Positions 8,804-17,813 of a stretch of DNA of 64,000 nt are shown here, one piece after another (positions within the stretch are counted from its first letter, which is position 1; each line of letters starts with the position of its first letter). Source of the DNA: Paenibacillus agaridevorans. GTDB taxonomy: Bacteria > Bacillota > Bacilli > Paenibacillales > Paenibacillaceae. The notes under the pieces were generated by a model. It saw only the letters and a program-made list of their open reading frames with translations, did no database searches and was not told the origin of the DNA. Made by a program: the position numbers and the translations under genes. The stretch covers positions 73,752-137,751 of the forward strand of contig NZ_BDQX01000098.1 of NCBI RefSeq assembly GCF_003112455.1, given 5' to 3'.

Positions 8804-8833
8804 TTGACAGTCCTCCTCTATCCGTCATATATT
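8804..8833 (+). promoter_or_regulatory. sigma-A promoter of the GH5 gene
   Basis: TTGACA (8804-8809), an 18-nt spacer and TATATT (8828-8833). Operator O2 starts three bases after the -10. The geometry is the mirror image of the minus-strand promoter. Confidence 0.75.
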
Positions 8834-8836
8834 TAG

Positions 8837-8850
8837 ACTGACTAGTCAGT
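8837..8850. promoter_or_regulatory. palindromic operator O2 (TetR-type) for the GH5 gene
   Basis: Identical 14-bp palindrome ACTGACTAGTCAGT over the expected transcription start of the GH5-TetR unit. Since tetR lies in the same transcription unit, the repressor should control itself as well. Confidence 0.8.
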
Positions 8851-8877
8851 TCAAATTCACTAAAAGGAGACTGCCCT

Positions 8878-10368
8878 TTGAAAAACATGACAACCAATGG
8901 TTCCCGGTTTATAGACGCTCAAGGACGCCAAGTCATTCTTCACGGCATCAGCATGGTTTGCAAGGATAAAGAAAAAGGTTATCTCGATCATTGGACAGAC
9001 AAAGATTTTCTGAAATTAAAGCAATGGGGATTTAACGTTATCCGACTAGGCATCATATGGGACGGAATCGAACCTCAACCGGGACAGTTCGATGGTCAAT
9101 ACATTGAAAACGTTCGGGGGATGATCCAAATGGCCCATCGTTACGGTTTGTACGTCTTTCTGGATATGCACCAGGATTTGTACAGCTCGTTGTACGCAGA
9201 CGGCGCGCCCGCTTGGGCTACTCTGATCGACGATCATGTATACGTAAAAACCGAGCTTTGGAGCGACGCTTACTTGTTCGACCGGGCGGTGCAAACCGCG
9301 TTCGACCATTTCTGGAGCAACACTCCCGCGTCCGACGGCATCGGCCTGCAGGATCACTACGTCGCGGCTTGGCGTTTTGTTGCCGAACGACTGCGCGATG
9401 AACCTAATCTGATCGGGTACGACATGATGAACGAGCCTTTTATCGGCTCCAAAGTCGAGGAAATGGTTGGAGGCATGTTTACGGCTTACGGAGAATTGGT
9501 GGCGGAACGAAGGGGTCAGCCTCCCGACATGAAGGAGCTGCTCGACATTTGGACCGATCACGAGAAAAAGCTGCAAGCGCTCGAAATGCTGAATTCCGTC
9601 GACGCGTATCGTTTTATCATGCAAGCGACTGCGCCAGCGCAGGACGTTTTCGAAAAAAACGTGCTCTCCCCTTTCTTCCAGAAAATCGGCCAGGCCATCC
9701 GCGAAGTTGATCCGGATCGGATTCTGTTTCTCGAAACGAATTACTTTTCCAACCTTGGCGTTGCCAGCTCGATCCAGCCAATCAAGGACGCACAAGGCCA
9801 ACGCGATGCGCAGCAGGCATACGCGCCTCACGGCTACGACCTGGTAACCGATTCCGAATTCGTGCATGCCGCGGATAGCCGCCGCATCGACTTTATTTTT
9901 GACAATCATGTGCAAACCCGCGACAGACTGGATATGCCGATGCTGATCGGAGAATGGGGAGCCTACGGGGAATCCCGGCTAGCGGAGCAAGCGTGCCTCG
10001 ACGTACAAAAAAACTTCGAACGGATGTTATGCGGCGACGTTTATTGGTGTTATTTGTATCCTGATATGGATCAGTTCAGCTCCTTTAACGGAGTGTGCAG
10101 GGGAATTCCGTCAGTGGTGGCCGGAACTATTTTAAGCTATCATTACGATAGAAGCGGAAGCTTCTTTGAGATGGAATGGATCGAGGATGGCAGTATCGAC
10201 GCTCCGACAAGAATCTATTTTCCCGATATCGAAGTCATGCGGTCAGGCATGAAGTCGCTAACTTCTTCCGAAAGCGGATATGCGTGGTCTGGCCTGGAAG
10301 GAACGAAAGCAGGATATCTGAGTATTTCGTCTTCCGGAGGAGGCAGAAGATCTCTGCAGATCGGTTAA
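8878..10368 (+). CDS. GH5-family glycoside hydrolase (endoglycoceramidase-like)
   Basis: 496 residues. The GH5 catalytic pair is visible: acid/base E186 in YDMMNEPF and nucleophile E359 in LIGEWGAYGE. GFNVIRLGIIWDGIEP (51-66), FLDMHQD (94-100) and a C-terminal beta domain resemble endoglycoceramidases and related beta-glycosidases of this family. There is no signal peptide. The start is TTG at 8878 with AAAAGGAG seven bases upstream; the ATG at codon 4 has no site of its own. It is the first gene of the unit that also carries tetR, and the promoter holds a palindromic operator. The aglycone or glycan is not defined by sequence. Confidence 0.82.
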   Translation: MKNMTTNGSRFIDAQGRQVILHGISMVCKDKEKGYLDHWTDKDFLKLKQWGFNVIRLGIIWDGIEPQPGQFDGQYIENVRGMIQMAHRYGLYVFLDMHQDLYSSLYADGAPAWATLIDDHVYVKTELWSDAYLFDRAVQTAFDHFWSNTPASDGIGLQDHYVAAWRFVAERLRDEPNLIGYDMMNEPFIGSKVEEMVGGMFTAYGELVAERRGQPPDMKELLDIWTDHEKKLQALEMLNSVDAYRFIMQATAPAQDVFEKNVLSPFFQKIGQAIREVDPDRILFLETNYFSNLGVASSIQPIKDAQGQRDAQQAYAPHGYDLVTDSEFVHAADSRRIDFIFDNHVQTRDRLDMPMLIGEWGAYGESRLAEQACLDVQKNFERMLCGDVYWCYLYPDMDQFSSFNGVCRGIPSVVAGTILSYHYDRSGSFFEMEWIEDGSIDAPTRIYFPDIEVMRSGMKSLTSSESGYAWSGLEGTKAGYLSISSSGGGRRSLQIG

Positions 10369-10428
10369 TTCCTGAGGATGTGGTATACTTGACGGAAGAT
10401 CGAGTTGTAGGAAAGGACCGATAGTACG

Positions 10429-11001
10429 TTGAGCAAAAATAAAATTATCGATGCCGCGATCAAGCTTTTTTCCGAGCAAGGCTATTACAGGACAAATATG
10501 GACGACATTGCCAAAGAAGCCAATGTGGCCAAAGGCACGCTTTATTACCATTTCTCGGGCAAGGGCGAGCTCTTCGAGAGGATCGTGACGGACGGCATTC
10601 AAATGCTGATGGACAAAATCGAGGAAGTGCTGCGGCAAAACGAGGACCCGGATTGGCAAATTCGAACAATCGTAAGCAAACACATCGAGTTGTTCCTGCA
10701 TTACGGAGAACTTGTTCACATTATTTCCAATGAAATCACAAACGGAATCGAGCCGGATATTTTGGAGCGAATCGTCGCGCTTAAAAACAAGTACATCGCT
10801 TTTGTGGCAGACGTTTTGCGCTACGGACAAGCGGACGGCTCGCTAAACGAAATGCATTGCGAATTGGCGGCGGCAGGGCTGATCGGGATGATCCAAAGCG
10901 CAAGCTTGTACGTTATCCATCATCACGGTAAGGGATCGGTCGATGAGTTGCACGAAACGATTAACGCCTTCGTGCTTCCAGCTCTGCTTAAGAAAACTTA
11001 A
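10429..11001 (+). CDS. TetR/AcrR-family repressor
   Basis: 190 residues. The N-terminal helix-turn-helix is canonical: IIDAAIKLFSEQGYYRTNMD followed by IAKEANVAKGTLYYHFSGKG (residues 6-45). The C-terminal domain is a helical ligand-binding bundle. The TTG start at 10429 follows GAAAGGA. It lies 60 bases after the GH5 stop, so it is probably co-transcribed. The two identical palindromes at 8733 and 8837 are the obvious targets, giving autorepression and shared control of the divergent small gene. The inducer is probably a metabolite linked to the GH5 substrate (inference). Confidence 0.9.
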   Translation: MSKNKIIDAAIKLFSEQGYYRTNMDDIAKEANVAKGTLYYHFSGKGELFERIVTDGIQMLMDKIEEVLRQNEDPDWQIRTIVSKHIELFLHYGELVHIISNEITNGIEPDILERIVALKNKYIAFVADVLRYGQADGSLNEMHCELAAAGLIGMIQSASLYVIHHHGKGSVDELHETINAFVLPALLKKT

Positions 11002-11056
11002 AGGCATCATGCTTGCAGCATATTGATCGAACCGTGATTTTCATTCCTATATTACT

Positions 11057-11090
11057 GCAAAGGCCTTCCTAGGTTATGGAAGGCCTTTGC
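11057..11090. terminator. bidirectional terminator-like hairpin
   Basis: A perfect 13-bp stem (11057-11069 with 11078-11090) and 8-nt loop lie between the convergent tetR and alpha-L-fucosidase genes. The A/T ends of the stem supply part of the U-tract; no long T-run follows. Confidence 0.75.
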
Positions 11091-11116
11091 CGCTTTAATC
11101 TGTTAATCCCCTTCTT

Positions 11117-12385
11117 TCACCCCGGCCATACCGGTTTGCCATCGTATTCGACCGCGACGACCGTATTCCAATCATCGCAGTCAGCTGGATCAAGCTCGAT
11201 CCACAATCTGCTGACGTAGTAGTCGCCGTCCACGCCGCCGGAGAATCCGTGCGTTCGCTCCGTGCGATACGGCAGCGGCTGACCGGAACCAACCAGATGA
11301 ACGCTCCGGACTTCCCCGCCGATTTCGCGAAGCTCGATTGGGGATCGAGGCAAGTCGAGGATATGCAAATAGATGATGTTGTCCTTCGTCGTCATCGGAC
11401 CGTAAAACACGGGAGGATAATGTTTAGGCACTCGTTTCGTGCCGTAGATGCCTTCGCCCCAGCGAGACAACCATCTTCCGATTGCAATCAGGCGCGCCTT
11501 CGCTTCCTCCGGCCATGTTCCATCTGGACGAGGCCCGACATTCAAGAGCAGATTTCCGCCTTTCGTCGCAATCTCCAGTAAAGTGCCCAGCAACGTAATC
11601 TCGCTTTTATAAGTGGATGCATCGGGATGATACGCCCATTGATGGTTCATCGTCATGCAGGTTTCCCACCATTCGTCCGGCGGATGATGCGGTACAAATT
11701 GCTCCGGCGTCTCGTAGTCTCCCGCACCGGGGAGACGATCGTTAATGATCAGGTGAGGCTGAAGATTTAGCATCATCGTCTTTACCTCGCTGCTCCGCCA
11801 GCGATCCGCGCCGAAGCCGGGAACGTCGAACCAGATCAGATCGATCCGTCCGTAACCCGTGAGCAGCTCCCGAAGCTGTTCGACGAACCGCCCATGGAAC
11901 TTCCACCACCGATCCGGATCATACGTATTCGGTTTTGGAGATTGTATGCTCGCCGAGATCGGAATCGTGGCAAAATCCGGATCATGCCAGTCGATCGTCG
12001 TAAAGTAGAGTCCCACTTTAAGACCCTCTTCTCGGGCGGCCTCTACGAACGGGGCAATCAGATCCCGGCCCGGTCCTCGCTTCACGGCGTTATAGTCGGT
12101 TGTTTCGGTATCGAACAGACAGAAGCCGTCATGGTGTTTGGCCGTCAGGACGATATAGCTCGCCCCTGCTTCCTTGGCCATTCGAGTCCATTCTTTGGGA
12201 TCGTAGGACTGCGGATTAAATTCATCCGCCAAATTTTCATAGTCCTCCACCTTCATATGTTGGCTGCTATGGGACATTAACGGCCAGGAAGCCTCGATGC
12301 CCCGAACCGAATAAGGTCCCCAATGAAGAAAGATACCAAATCTCGCTTCGTCGAACCATTGCGCTTCCGGATGTATGGCTTTCAT
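11117..12385 (-). CDS. alpha-L-fucosidase, GH29
   Basis: 422 residues. WFDEARFGIFLHWGPYSV at the N-terminus and the candidate nucleophile Asp in IDLIWFDVPG (near residue 183) are hallmarks of GH29 retaining alpha-L-fucosidases; GNLLLNVGPRPDG is a further conserved block. There is no signal peptide, so it would act on imported fucosyl-oligosaccharides. The frame is open to 12424, but the ATG at 12385 has AAAGGAG nine bases upstream. It is the last gene of a four-gene operon with a sugar-acid dehydratase and an SDR, which fits intracellular fucose release followed by oxidative breakdown. Confidence 0.88.
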   Translation of the reverse strand: MKAIHPEAQWFDEARFGIFLHWGPYSVRGIEASWPLMSHSSQHMKVEDYENLADEFNPQSYDPKEWTRMAKEAGASYIVLTAKHHDGFCLFDTETTDYNAVKRGPGRDLIAPFVEAAREEGLKVGLYFTTIDWHDPDFATIPISASIQSPKPNTYDPDRWWKFHGRFVEQLRELLTGYGRIDLIWFDVPGFGADRWRSSEVKTMMLNLQPHLIINDRLPGAGDYETPEQFVPHHPPDEWWETCMTMNHQWAYHPDASTYKSEITLLGTLLEIATKGGNLLLNVGPRPDGTWPEEAKARLIAIGRWLSRWGEGIYGTKRVPKHYPPVFYGPMTTKDNIIYLHILDLPRSPIELREIGGEVRSVHLVGSGQPLPYRTERTHGFSGGVDGDYYVSRLWIELDPADCDDWNTVVAVEYDGKPVWPG

Positions 12386-12429
12386 CGATTCGTTCTCCTT
12401 TGGAATGTTATCGTCGTGCCTCAATCTTG

Positions 12430-13527
12430 TTACTTCACTCGATACTCGTCAAAATAACGAGGAAGGATCGTCGTCGAAGCTCCTGGCAACTGGGGCAGCA
12501 CATAAAAGCCGTCCTTGACGGTAGCGGGCTCCTCGAAAATATGCCGGATCCACGGAATATACTCCAGCATGACGGCTCCCGGCGTTGCAGCCACAAGATG
12601 CTGATGGATCTGCCCCATGTCGCCGACATGCGGGCAGACCGGAATGTCGTAAGCCGCGGCAAGACCAGCCACCTGCAGCCACTCGGAGACGCCTGCGACG
12701 CGGGTAACGTCGACTTGAACGTACTCTACAGCGCCCGACGCGATGTAGTCGCGGAACGCGTATTTGTTATAAACATGCTCGCCGAGAGCGATTGGCACGT
12801 TTAATTCATCCGCCAGCTTCTTGTGACCGGAAATATCATCGGGATTTAGCGGCTCCTCCAGCCAAATGAGATCGAATTGTTCAAGTTTTTTGCCCCAGGT
12901 CATGGCTGTCGTGATGTTCCATTGCTGGTTCACGTCGATCATAAGGCCGGCTTTATCGCCAATAGCTTTGCGAACCGCCTCTACCCGCTCGTAATCTTCC
13001 CGTGGATCCGGTTTGCCGACCTTCATCTTAACAGCAGAGAAACCTTGCTCGAGGATAGAGGTCATATCCTCCACCAACCGTTCCTTGCTCCAATTTAACC
13101 AACCGCCGTTGGTGTTATAAGCTTTGATTCCTTCCGGCTTATGACCGCCTAAATATTTCCATAGGGGTTTTTCCGACGCCTTGGACATGATGTCCCACAA
13201 CGCAATGTCCACTGCCGCCAGCGCCATATGAGTCACGCCGGAACGGCCGATCCAATGCATGGGGCCAAATCGCATTTCGTCCCAAAGCTGCTTCACCATA
13301 AAAGGATCTTTTCCGATGAGCGCAGGAGCGTAATAACGATCGATCGTATCGGCAATCATTTCGTCGCCTTTTGCGCATGTCCCCGTGTAGCCATACCCCG
13401 TCACGCCTTCATCGGTCTCGATGCGTACTCCCGTCACGCCCCAATGGGTAGCCACGTTAATAGCGTCCGTAATGGGCGGCAGAATCGGAACATGCAAAAT
13501 AAAGCTTTCCGCTTTCGTGATTTTCAT
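12430..13527 (-). CDS. enolase-superfamily sugar-acid dehydratase (mandelate racemase group)
   Basis: 365 residues. The active site of the mandelate-racemase subgroup is complete: K167-x-K169 in SAVKMKVGK, metal ligands D198, E224 and E250 (IDVNQQW, WLEEPLNP, ALGEHVY), and the D273/H300 dyad (QVDVTRVAG, CPHVGDMGQ). Such enzymes dehydrate aldonic acids to 2-keto-3-deoxy acids. Beside an alpha-L-fucosidase and an SDR, L-fuconate is the likeliest substrate, although rhamnonate or galactonate remain possible. Start ATG with AAGGAGG eight bases upstream. Operon spacing is 44-49 nt on both sides. Confidence 0.82.
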   Translation of the reverse strand: MKITKAESFILHVPILPPITDAINVATHWGVTGVRIETDEGVTGYGYTGTCAKGDEMIADTIDRYYAPALIGKDPFMVKQLWDEMRFGPMHWIGRSGVTHMALAAVDIALWDIMSKASEKPLWKYLGGHKPEGIKAYNTNGGWLNWSKERLVEDMTSILEQGFSAVKMKVGKPDPREDYERVEAVRKAIGDKAGLMIDVNQQWNITTAMTWGKKLEQFDLIWLEEPLNPDDISGHKKLADELNVPIALGEHVYNKYAFRDYIASGAVEYVQVDVTRVAGVSEWLQVAGLAAAYDIPVCPHVGDMGQIHQHLVAATPGAVMLEYIPWIRHIFEEPATVKDGFYVLPQLPGASTTILPRYFDEYRVK

Positions 13528-13576
13528 AATTCATTCCTCCTTGAAGTGTCGTAATCGAATATGCGTAAACAACCCT

Positions 13577-14344
13577 TTAATAGCCTAACGATGCTCCTCC
13601 GTCTACCGGCAAAGCAACGCCGGTCACGAATCGGGACAAATCGCTGGCGAAAAAGATCGCGGCGTCCGCGACTTCTTCCGGCGTCGCCGGCCGGCCCAGC
13701 GGATGCATGTCGTTTAAAATGATCCGCGTTTTGGCGGGATCATCCTGTTCCTCGATCCATTTCTCTAGCAGCGGCGTTGACACGCCGGCGGGACAGATGC
13801 AATTGACGCGCACTCCATCGGAGGCGTAGTCCAGCGCGAGCGACTTGGTCATGGCGACGATCGCGCCTTTGGTAGAGGCATATACCGCATTTTGCTTCTG
13901 CCCGACCAATCCGTTTAAAGAAGCCATATTGACGATGCTTCCCTTGGACTCTCGCAGCAACGGGATGGTATGTTTGATCAGCAAATAAACGCTTTTCATG
14001 TTAATATCGATAACCCGCTGCCACTCCGTCTCCTTTACGTCCTCCAGCGGCTTTGGCAAAATCGTGGCCGCGTTGTTGATCAGAACGTCCAGCCTGCCGT
14101 ATCGGTCACGAATCGTGGCTGCTAATTGCCGAATCTCCCCTTCGTTCGCCACATCGGTTCGAATCGAGACAGCGGGTGAAAGGCCCGTTTTTCCTGCAAT
14201 AGCTTGCGCGACCCGCTCGCCCCTCTTCTCGTCCACATCCGCGACGATGACCGTCGCGCCTTCCTCCGCGAGTCTGATCGCCGTTACTTCTCCGATACCG
14301 GATCCGCCGCCCGTGATGAGACAAACCTTATTGTTAGCGAGCAT
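13577..14344 (-). CDS. short-chain dehydrogenase/reductase (probable sugar dehydrogenase)
   Basis: 255 residues, classical SDR: cofactor loop TGGGSGIG near residues 9-16, NNAA, a catalytic Ser in NMASLNG and YASTK (Tyr and Lys), ending in PVDGGASLGY. The frame is open to 14395, but the ATG at 14344 has AAAGGGGG in front. That ribosome site lies inside the last codons of the upstream gene, implying coupling. In the non-phosphorylating fucose route SDRs act as fucose dehydrogenase or 2-keto-3-deoxy-fuconate dehydrogenase; either would suit the neighbouring dehydratase. Sequence alone does not decide between them. Confidence 0.85.
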   Translation of the reverse strand: MLANNKVCLITGGGSGIGEVTAIRLAEEGATVIVADVDEKRGERVAQAIAGKTGLSPAVSIRTDVANEGEIRQLAATIRDRYGRLDVLINNAATILPKPLEDVKETEWQRVIDINMKSVYLLIKHTIPLLRESKGSIVNMASLNGLVGQKQNAVYASTKGAIVAMTKSLALDYASDGVRVNCICPAGVSTPLLEKWIEEQDDPAKTRIILNDMHPLGRPATPEEVADAAIFFASDLSRFVTGVALPVDGGASLGY

Positions 14345-14351
14345 GGACGAA

Positions 14352-15509
14352 CTACCCCCTTTCCATTGCGGCGACAATGTTTCCCGCGGCTTCACGGAGC
14401 GCTTCTTCTTCTGTTAGCGATCCTACGATGCAGGCTTGCAGAGCCTTCCAAAGCAAATCCTCGGTCTCCGGATATTTCGCGAATTTAGGCGGAATGATGA
14501 CGCTCGTCCGCATCGTCTCATGCAGCAGCTCCAAACGCTTGGCGGCAAGCGTCCCGGCCATCGAGCTTTTCTTCTGTTCTTCCAGCAGCGATCGGCGAAC
14601 GGGAACATGGCCATGCTCCGCGTCGATTCGCTGCGATTCGGCAGAGATGAGAAACTTAAGCAGTCGGATTGCAAGCTCCGGCTGACGACTAAACGTCGTA
14701 ACGGCGAACGAATGACTCCCGCAATAGACCGCTCGCTTGCCATCCTCGTTCCCCGGCGTCAAAGCGTAGCCATACCTTTCGTTAACAACGCAGCCACCTT
14801 CTCGCAAAAAGCTGTCGTATCCGGGCCAGTCCGTAATCATCATGGTGCTGCCGACCCGGAAGGAGCGGGAAACTTCATCATAGTGCATATCCGGCAGCTC
14901 GCTTGGAGTCAGTCCCTCTTGATAGAGCCGCTTAAGAAACCGCAATGCTTTGGTACCGGCAGCGCTTTCAAAAGCAGGCCGAAGCTTCTCGTCAAATAAC
15001 GTGCCTCCATAACTCGTCAGCAGCTCGAAGAAGGTGCCGGGATAAGCAAAGCCGGTCCACCCTCGTCGTTTCGCGGCAGCTGCGGCTTCGTATAACGACT
15101 CCCAAGTTTCGGGAACTTGAACGCCAAGCTGCTCCAGCCAATCCGTCCGATACAGCAGCAAGCGGGCATCGAAGTTGCGGGGGATGCTCTTTAATTCGCC
15201 GTCTACCCGGGCCAGCTCCAGCAGAGCCTGCGGGAAGTCCTCCAATTCTTCGGCTTGAAATTGTCCGTCCAAGCAGAGGAGATAGTCGCTTTGCGATGGA
15301 GCATACTTCGTATGGGTCGAGATCAGATCATACGGACATTCGCGTGTTCGAACGACATCCTTTAAGTGTCGGTTGAGTTCAGGATGGCTGCCCGTAAACG
15401 CAATGTTAACCCTAATGCCGGTGTTGCTTGCGAAAGACTCCAACGATTGATACAACGGCCGGTACGCCGGACCATCGATAAGCGCTACGTTTAATTCGCG
15501 ATTAGACAT
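14352..15509 (-). CDS. solute-binding-protein-like protein lacking a signal peptide
   Basis: 385 residues with the fold features of family 1 extracellular solute-binding proteins: PRNFDARLLLYRTDWLEQLG, PETWESLYEAA, GSTMMITDWPGYDSF and the LRFLKRLY region. It starts MSNRELNVALIDGPAYRP, with no basic-hydrophobic leader and no lipobox, so it should stay in the cytoplasm. AGGGAGG nine bases before the ATG supports this start, and no upstream in-frame start adds a leader. It heads the fucosidase operon and no permease genes are near. It may be a cytoplasmic sugar sensor, a borrowed domain, or serve a remote transporter. Confidence 0.75.
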   Translation of the reverse strand: MSNRELNVALIDGPAYRPLYQSLESFASNTGIRVNIAFTGSHPELNRHLKDVVRTRECPYDLISTHTKYAPSQSDYLLCLDGQFQAEELEDFPQALLELARVDGELKSIPRNFDARLLLYRTDWLEQLGVQVPETWESLYEAAAAAKRRGWTGFAYPGTFFELLTSYGGTLFDEKLRPAFESAAGTKALRFLKRLYQEGLTPSELPDMHYDEVSRSFRVGSTMMITDWPGYDSFLREGGCVVNERYGYALTPGNEDGKRAVYCGSHSFAVTTFSRQPELAIRLLKFLISAESQRIDAEHGHVPVRRSLLEEQKKSSMAGTLAAKRLELLHETMRTSVIIPPKFAKYPETEDLLWKALQACIVGSLTEEEALREAAGNIVAAMERG

Positions 15510-15642
15510 ACTGGTTCGCCTCCCTTCTACTTTCGTCTATTTGCACATTAATCCGTTTTTATTTCCTGGCTGTCAGAGTGCAAAATCTATATATATCGTA
15601 ACATTTCAATGGACAACTGTATTTATCAGCTCTTCCAATCAT

Positions 15643-15670
15643 TTGACAAATAGTCCGGTATCTCTAACTA
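15643..15670 (+). promoter_or_regulatory. possible promoter of the araC-like gene
   Basis: TTGACA (15643-15648), a 16-nt spacer and TAACTA (15665-15670) lie about 80 bases before the AraC-family start, in the 241-base gap divergent from the fucosidase operon. The -10 is weak. No clear promoter was found for the leftward operon, as expected if AraC activates it. Confidence 0.35.
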
Positions 15671-15750
15671 AAAGAACTTTAAAAATGAAATGGAATAAGG
15701 TAAGCTTTCACTACGAGATTGAAATAACAGTTGCAAAGGGATGAGCATGA

Positions 15751-16608
15751 ATGAAACGGCTGCACGAGGTCGAACCTTACGTTGGTGATGCTTTGCCCTA
15801 TTTATACGATGGGGGCTACGAGGAGAAGCTGCGGGTATGCAATGTGTTTGCGTTTCATTTGTTTAACGATGGTCCGGGAGAAATGGAGATCGACGGCATG
15901 AAGCATCCCATCGGTCCAAAAACGTTGGTGTTCTTAAGGCCGAACCAACCGCACGCGTTTCATATCGACGCGAAGCATCCCCTTTCTTCTTACAATATCT
16001 ATTGCGATTTATGGGACAAAGAGAATCCGCTCTCGGGAAACCGGGCATTCGTTTATGCGCCTGCCCCTTTCTCCTTCGAAACAAATCGGCAGGCTGCCAT
16101 GCCGACTTGCGCCGATTTGGACTCCTTGCCCAGTGTGTTTTCCCTGCAGTCTCACCCCTGGTTATATGAATCTATCGTTCAACTAACCCGATTGTTCCAT
16201 GATACTTTTTATTATAGAGATGAGTTGGTGAGCGGCTTGATGCAGAGCTGGCTGCTGGGTTGGTACAATGCGGTCCACTCGCGTCAGCCTACCGACTACC
16301 GAATCGTACGACTCCTTGCTTACTTGAACGAGAATCCCGAAGAACGCGCTTCGATCGACGAATGGGCGGCTTCCTGCGGGATGAAACGTTCCTACTTCCA
16401 TGCACTGTTTCAGCGTGAAACAGGCATGGCGCCGAAGGCTTATCAGCACAAGCTGCTGATGAGGCGTGCAGCCAACCTGTTGCAAGAGAGCGAGTTGACG
16501 GTTACCGCCATCGCGGATCGATTGGGGTATACCTCCATTCACCCCTTTACGAGGCATTTCACCGCCGCATACGGAGCTAGTCCCCGACAATTTCGGTTAA
16601 ATCGGTAA
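15751..16608 (+). CDS. AraC-family transcriptional regulator (cupin sensor)
   Basis: 285 residues. The N-terminal half is a cupin-like sensing domain (VFAFHLFNDGPGEMEIDG, FLRPNQPHAFHI). The C-terminal 100 residues carry two helix-turn-helix motifs, ending in IADRLGYTSIHPFTRHFTAA and YGASPRQFR. Start ATG at 15751 with AAAGGGA about nine bases upstream. It is divergent from the solute-binding-like/SDR/dehydratase/fucosidase operon and is the natural regulator of it, probably responding to fucose or a derived acid (inference). Confidence 0.88.
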   Translation: MKRLHEVEPYVGDALPYLYDGGYEEKLRVCNVFAFHLFNDGPGEMEIDGMKHPIGPKTLVFLRPNQPHAFHIDAKHPLSSYNIYCDLWDKENPLSGNRAFVYAPAPFSFETNRQAAMPTCADLDSLPSVFSLQSHPWLYESIVQLTRLFHDTFYYRDELVSGLMQSWLLGWYNAVHSRQPTDYRIVRLLAYLNENPEERASIDEWAASCGMKRSYFHALFQRETGMAPKAYQHKLLMRRAANLLQESELTVTAIADRLGYTSIHPFTRHFTAAYGASPRQFRLNR

Positions 16609-16679
16609 AACGGGTTTATCGTCCTGCTATTATCATGTATGATAATAGTTCAGTACTAAACGATTCGACTACTTAGAGG

Positions 16680-17800
16680 ATGATTGGCGACATGAGATGG
16701 CTTCGAGCACGACATCGTTTGTTTATCACATTAATAACTTCTATTGCGGGAGGATGCGTCTTCTATTTCCTGCATATTCCCCTGCCGTGGATATTGGGTC
16801 CCATGACGTTCGTGTTACTGGGATCGACCCGCTTTAAAAATCGGTTCGCATGGAACAAATCCCTGCAGAACGCGGGCATGATGATCATTGCTTATACGAT
16901 GGGGCTTTCCTTTACGGCAACGGTCCTGCACGAAATTTCTCGCCATTTGCCCAAAATGCTGCTGATGACGGTCATTCTTGTGTTGTTTAGCGTAGCGCTG
17001 GCAGCGATTCTAACCCGTCTAACGGGCGGCGACTTCCTGACCATGCTCATGGGCACGGTACCCGGGGGCTTAAGCCAGGTCGTTTTATTGGCTCAGGAGA
17101 CAAAAGGCGTCAATGTGACGATCGTTACAGTCATGCAGGTCATGCGACTGATGACGATCATCGTCATGGTTCCGTTATTATTGTTCAGTCCCATTGTCGG
17201 CGCAAAACATAGCAACACGCTTGCGCCGCTTGCAGGCGAAATGGGAGCAACGACAGCCGCTGGTCAGAGCATTCTTATAAATGCGGCCCTATTTACCCTT
17301 GTTTGCGTTCTGTTCGCTTGGGGGTGGGAAAGCTGAAGCTGCCTACGGCTCCGCTGCTAGGACCCTTATTCGGCACAGCATTGCTTCAAATTGTCGGCTT
17401 GTCAGGTCCCGAACTGCCGCCTATCGTACTGATTGCGGCTCAAATCTGCATCGGCGCCTTTCTGGGGTTGCTCTTTAAGCCAGCGGAGTTTACGAACCGG
17501 TTCAAGACGCTGGCTCTGGCGCTTGCTTCCAGTCTGCTGCTTATATTGGGGACTTACTTGCAAAGCTTAATCTTGTCGGCGGATGAATCCATGTCGCTTT
17601 TGACAGCTTTGTTAAGTCTGGCTCCGGGCGGCATGGACCAGATGAGCATCATTGCTCACGAGACCGAGGCGGACGTCTCCATCGTCGTCGTTTATCAATT
17701 ATTCCGGCTGCTGTTCATGTTTTTTGTCGTGATCCCGCTGCTCAAGCTCGTTGTGGACAGACTGCAGAACAAAAACCGTCAGTCTCGTACCGGCTCATGA
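16680..17800 (+). pseudogene. AbrB-type (duplicated) membrane protein, frameshifted
   Basis: Two overlapping frames together make one protein of about 370 residues with two similar halves of membrane helices, as in the family called AbrB/ammonia monooxygenase-like (TIGR Gneg_AbrB_dup type). The first half has MGTVPGGLSQVVLLAQETKG and the second LSLAPGGMDQMSIIAHETEA, the same motif in each repeat. Frame 1 ends at 17336 just after FAWGWES; the second frame continues as GVGKLKLPTAPLLG. A run of five Gs at 17320-17324 is the break: one more G would restore TGG GGG GTG GGA. Translation may start at ATG 16692 rather than 16680. Function of the family is unclear. Confidence 0.8.
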
Positions 17801-17813
17801 TCCGTCAAAAGCC

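Noticed and set aside
9046..9915. 289-codon open frame on the minus strand
   Set aside because: Antisense to the GH5 gene, which has both catalytic Glu motifs and a good ribosome site.
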